Shown piece by piece: positions 61,416 through 64,000 of a stretch of 64,000 nt of DNA. Under the pieces are notes generated by a model. The model was not told the DNA's origin and did no database searches. It was given only the letters and a program-made list of their open reading frames with translations. Origin of the DNA: Anaerovorax sp. IOR16 (GTDB lineage: Bacteria > Bacillota > Clostridia > Peptostreptococcales > Anaerovoracaceae). Position 1 is the first letter of the stretch, and each line of letters starts with the position of its first letter. The stretch covers positions 248,001 to 312,000 of the forward strand of contig NZ_JADQTL010000008.1 of NCBI RefSeq assembly GCF_017168145.1. The letters are read 5' to 3'. Position numbers and translations under genes: made by a program.

Positions 61416-61946
61416 CTATAGCAGCTTTTTATCATAAATTTCCGTATAAATCAGCTTACCCTGAATCCGTTCGGATTTCATTAAACTTATTTTATGCACA
61501 TCAATCGTAAATCCATCCTCATACTCATCATATAACACAACACCGGAATGTTTCCAAATTACCTTTCTTGCCAAAGTAAAATGAGGCTGAAACGTGCGTT
61601 TCTCCACAGAAAAACCATTATGTCGTAACTGATCGGTAAGCTGTGCATGAAGTTCTATGAGCTTGGTATTCTTTTTGACATTAAAAAAACAAATATCTCC
61701 GCCTTGCCTCTGAAATGATCCAAGTTTACCGCTATTCATTAAAAAGGATTCGGATTGTATTTGATTCATACATTGCTTTAAATCATCCACTCGCTCTGTC
61801 TCTCCAAGAAACGCAAGTGTCATATGAAAATTTTCTGCTCTTGTAAAGCTTGCTTTTTCAATGCTTGTTTCTCTTAAATGCTGCCCTATGTGAAAGAGTT
61901 TTTCTTTTGTCTCTTCTGCTAAAGGAATGGCGATAAATAAGCGCAT
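61416..61946 (-). CDS. thpR: RNA 2',3'-cyclic phosphodiesterase
   Basis: 176 residues. Two H-x-T motifs, H-M-T-L-A-F near 43-48 and H-F-T-L-A-R near 127-132, define the 2H family; length is standard. Opens 2',3'-cyclic phosphate RNA ends. AGGAG precedes ATG 61946; it lies nine bases after the preceding gene. Confidence 0.93.
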   Translation of the reverse strand: MRLFIAIPLAEETKEKLFHIGQHLRETSIEKASFTRAENFHMTLAFLGETERVDDLKQCMNQIQSESFLMNSGKLGSFQRQGGDICFFNVKKNTKLIELHAQLTDQLRHNGFSVEKRTFQPHFTLARKVIWKHSGVVLYDEYEDGFTIDVHKISLMKSERIQGKLIYTEIYDKKLL

Positions 61947-61955
61947 TTTGTTCTC

Positions 61956-62531
61956 CTATTTTTTATAGTTTTCGATGCATTCCATGACATCGTGAACGAA
62001 TTTGCCTTCTAATTGGCGTACATTAGAACGCGTTACCATAAGAAGTGCACCTGAATCCGTCTCTCCAATTCCTTCCAATGTTTCACCTTTGAGAAGAGAT
62101 ACAATTGGTAAATCAAAGTCCCAAATTCCAGTCCACCCGGTTAAAAACAATACATGTGTTGGTTCAAGCAAATCAATTTCCGCATTGATAATCTCTTTGC
62201 ACAAATCTTTTTGCAGATCCATAAGTTCTCTGGACATCTTTTGTCCGTCTTTCGAAGTCAGTTTATATAAACTAGTCCAAGCGACATTTTCCATCCATTC
62301 TGGATTATGTTGCCCCAAAAAGTGTTCTGTAATGTGTTTCAGCGGCCCCCAAAATTCAGTATCTTCAAATGCAAAGGTCTTTCCTACAACCATGAGTCTT
62401 TTTTCATTATTCGCATATTGTTTGCCTGCAGCATAGCCCTTTCCTACCAAGTTTTCTAATTGCTCTTCCGGAATTAAATCCGCGAGTTTTTCATACAAGG
62501 CATTTAATTTTTCTATTTTTTGCTGATTCAT
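61956..62531 (-). CDS. Probable uracil-DNA-glycosylase-fold protein
   Basis: 191 residues. R-L-M-V-V-G-K-T near 45-52, N-V-A-W-T-S-L-Y-K near 84-92 and T-H-V-L-F-L-T-G-W near 128-136 resemble distant UDG-superfamily proteins often labelled hypothetical. The usual active-site pair is not clear, so activity is uncertain. First gene of the group leading to thpR and the hypoxanthine glycosylase. Confidence 0.55.
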   Translation of the reverse strand: MNQQKIEKLNALYEKLADLIPEEQLENLVGKGYAAGKQYANNEKRLMVVGKTFAFEDTEFWGPLKHITEHFLGQHNPEWMENVAWTSLYKLTSKDGQKMSRELMDLQKDLCKEIINAEIDLLEPTHVLFLTGWTGIWDFDLPIVSLLKGETLEGIGETDSGALLMVTRSNVRQLEGKFVHDVMECIENYKK

Positions 62532-62727
62532 CGCTTTTTCTTTCCTTCTTTCTTTTTCTGTAAAAATCCCATCTATTTATTATTACCTTTTATCGGCTGA
62601 TTTAAAATCTATGAATAGTAGGTTATCCTATTATCATAGCACGAAATACAAAAAAGAAAAAGAGTCAGGAAGTGTTTGAAAGAAGATAAGATGATTATTT
62701 AAATCAATATTGCCGGGAAAATGTAAA

Positions 62728-62756
62728 TTGACTGAAATTGCTGATTCTGCTATGAT
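62728..62756 (+). promoter_or_regulatory. Promoter of tRNA-Arg
   Basis: TTGACT (62728-62733), 17 bases, TATGAT (62751-62756), 22 bases before the tRNA. The rest of 62532-62727 shows no gene. Confidence 0.8.
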
Positions 62757-62777
62757 AATTATGATTAAGATTGATAT

Positions 62778-62854
62778 GCGCCCGTAGCTCAGCTGGATAG
62801 AGCGTTGGACTCCGACTCCAAAGGCCACAGGTTCGACTCCTGCCGGGCGTACCA
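62778..62854 (+). tRNA. tRNA-Arg (anticodon CCG)
   Basis: Acceptor GCGCCCG pairs with CGGGCGT; anticodon arm TTGGA-CTCCGAC-TCCAA gives CCG; T-arm ACAGG-TTCGACT-CCTGC; CCA is encoded. Confidence 0.96.
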
Positions 62855-62859
62855 AACAC

Positions 62860-62910
62860 AAAACCGCTAAAATCATTAAATTTTAATGATGGCAACGGTT
62901 TTATTTTTTT
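62860..62910 (+). terminator. Terminator of tRNA-Arg
   Basis: AAAACCG and CGGTTTT flank an inner ATCATTAAA/TTTAATGAT stem, followed by T-rich DNA. Confidence 0.85.
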
Positions 62911-62929
62911 ATCTTTTTCCTACAAAATA

Positions 62930-62973
62930 TTGACTTCAAGGTCTATATTTATTATTATAGACTTCGAGGTCTA
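62930..62973 (+). promoter_or_regulatory. TetR-gene promoter with two operators
   Basis: TTGACT (62930-62935), 17 bases, TATTAT (62953-62958). TTGACTTCAAGGTCTA (62930-62945) and TAGACTTCGAGGTCTA (62958-62973) are near-identical palindromes 28 bp apart, one on each box. Self-repression is the simple reading. Confidence 0.78.
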
Positions 62974-63046
62974 TGTTTAATTGTTTTGATTTTTTACTGA
63001 CTATATTTTCTGCATTTGTTGGTTAAATATAAAAAGGAGCTACTTT

Positions 63047-63673
63047 ATGAAACGCGAAGAACAACAGGAACAAAGCCGAAACAGAATATTACAGGCTGCA
63101 ATTAAAGAATATGGTTCAAAAGCATTTAGTGAAACCTCAATTAATTCAATTTGTAATGAAGATGGCATTTCTAAGGGGTTAGTCTATCACTATTTTGGTA
63201 ATGTAGACGGTCTTTTTCTTGCGTGCGTAAAAATGTGCTTTGATAAATTAGAAGCTTATTTAAAAGAAAATGTATCCTTAAACAATGAAAATCGAAATGG
63301 CGCACTCAATTCCTTTTTTTCTGCCAGATATACTTTTTTTGAACAAAATCCATTGTTATGTAATATTTTTATTGTTGCGATGTTTCAAGCCCCTTCGCAC
63401 TTACAAAATGAAATTAAAAATCTTCATAAAAGCCTAGAGCATTTTAACAAAAATTTTATTTATCAGCTTATTGGATGTTTTGAACTGCGAAAAGGTTTTT
63501 CAAAAGAAGAAGCAATCGAATACATTATAACTTTTTTTAATTTTTATGTAAGTTCTTTTCATAGTACTATAATGAAAGATTTTACACAAAATGATCAGTT
63601 AGCACTAAGCAAATACCATATGACGAAATTTATGGACATGTTACTTTATGGTATTTTCGTACAGGAGAAATAA
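63047..63673 (+). CDS. TetR/AcrR-family regulator
   Basis: 208 residues. N-terminal helix-turn-helix (R-I-L-Q-A-A-I-K-E-Y-G ... I-S-K-G-L-V-Y-H-Y-F-G near 15-50) and a helical ligand domain rich in Phe. AAGGAG precedes ATG 63047. Two operators at its promoter point to autoregulation. The next gene starts five bases after its stop, so it probably regulates that membrane protein too. Confidence 0.93.
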   Translation: MKREEQQEQSRNRILQAAIKEYGSKAFSETSINSICNEDGISKGLVYHYFGNVDGLFLACVKMCFDKLEAYLKENVSLNNENRNGALNSFFSARYTFFEQNPLLCNIFIVAMFQAPSHLQNEIKNLHKSLEHFNKNFIYQLIGCFELRKGFSKEEAIEYIITFFNFYVSSFHSTIMKDFTQNDQLALSKYHMTKFMDMLLYGIFVQEK

Positions 63674-63677
63674 AATT

Positions 63678-64000
63678 ATGTCAGACTTACTACAGTTTAT
63701 TCTTGTTATTATAATTGCTTTTATCATAGGAAAAAAGAACGCTCTTCTCCCTATACTCTACTTTTAACATGTTTCATGATTTTGGTAGCATCTACAATAG
63801 GATTTTTATGCAATGCTATTATTTTTAATAAACCTATATTAAATTTTATGCTGATAGGGATGACTTTTTCCGCAACCTTTGCTAATATGGTTACTGAAAA
63901 AAGGTTGGAAAACATTACAAAATCATTTCAGCCTATTTTTTCAAGGGCAGCAGGTAAAATTTTAGGTGCTTCATTTGGTGCAAAGATTACCAATGCTCCC
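63678..64000 (+). pseudogene. Membrane protein gene with one-base frameshift, cut by window edge
   Basis: ATG 63678 (GGAG upstream) opens a 29-codon frame that stops at 63767. Adding one A to the A6 run at 63731-63736 restores a frame that stays open to the window end, with hydrophobic helices (F-I-L-V-I-I-I-A-F, then T-C-F-M-I-L-V-A-S-T-I-G-F) and a G-K-I-L-G-A-S-F-G-A-K segment. Family not recognised. Broken, slippage-read or a sequencing error; partner of the TetR gene. Confidence 0.65.

Noticed and set aside
62704-62895. Minus-strand frames across the tRNA-Arg gene
   Set aside because: They come from translating the tRNA antisense; the tRNA fold is complete.
1-64000. CRISPR array
   Set aside because: The only regular repeats are coding repeats of about 280 bp and short operator pairs; no 25-40 base repeat-spacer array or cas gene was seen.

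Overview
The window is chromosomal DNA of a low-GC Gram-positive anaerobe, most likely class Clostridia (Bacillota). The reasons are A+T-rich DNA, GGAGG-type ribosome sites, clostridial families (DUF4489, TSCPD, DUF1292, DUF4173), a phosphoserine-pathway serine operon, a BlaI/M56 pair and SLH surface proteins. Species cannot be fixed from the sequence; a Peptostreptococcales/Anaerovoracaceae-like host is a guess.

Region 1 (1 to about 14.6 kb) is the end of an integrative and conjugative element (ICE). All genes but one small regulator run on the minus strand: a SLH surface protein with about 95-residue tandem repeats (cut by the window edge), a DUF6133/Maff2-type membrane peptide, a SpoVG-like protein, YodL and DUF3849 proteins, a Cys4/AbrB-like protein, a Dam-type adenine methylase, a BRO-N/KilAC antirepressor, two large ArdA-like proteins around a DUF4314 protein, and a SLOG/DUF1273 protein behind a dyad-covered promoter. 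An IS110 transposase with a strongly folded leader (possible bridge RNA), a small XRE regulator, a Cys-rich orphan and an HNH endonuclease follow. The block stops at the 3' end of a 23S rRNA uracil methyltransferase gene (rlmD type), a known ICE target, with direct repeats and an 18-bp palindrome between.

Region 2 (14.6-35.6 kb) mixes housekeeping and accessory genes: DUF4173, XRE-DUF2975, tcdA, a YoaP-type acetyltransferase, a GyrI-like protein with a WYL regulator whose operator is found twice, a Prx6-type peroxiredoxin, DUF4489, a BlaI repressor with an M56 protease fused to an LCP domain, a TrmO-like protein behind a MerR-type 19-bp-spacer promoter, an MBL hydrolase, an MFS-MocR-M20 amidohydrolase operon (the MocR protein lacks the PLP lysine), DUF3885, an alpha/alpha-toroid protein, XRE-membrane and GNAT genes.

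Region 3 (35.6-37.8 kb) holds an AT-rich membrane ORF, a tRNA-like relic, and a 1.59-kb IS1182-type element inserted in a terminator hairpin (19-bp duplication, transposase frame broken at an A9 run), beside tRNA-Leu(CAG).

Region 4 (38-62.5 kb) is core genome: COG2509 flavoprotein and trxB, an alanine-type symporter, a 55-residue membrane protein, DUF1292, uvrC, a PfkB kinase with an altered signature, a DacF-type carboxypeptidase, apgM-type mutase, a T-tract-rich spacer, serC-serA, a GH10-like SLH protein, yihY-rdgB-rph, DUF47-PiT phosphate uptake, an acyltransferase, TSCPD, a GDPD-like protein lacking a catalytic His, idi, a hypoxanthine-DNA glycosylase, thpR and a probable UDG-fold protein.

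Region 5 (62.5-64 kb) has tRNA-Arg(CCG), a self-regulated TetR gene with two operators, and a following membrane-protein gene with a one-base frameshift that runs off the window.
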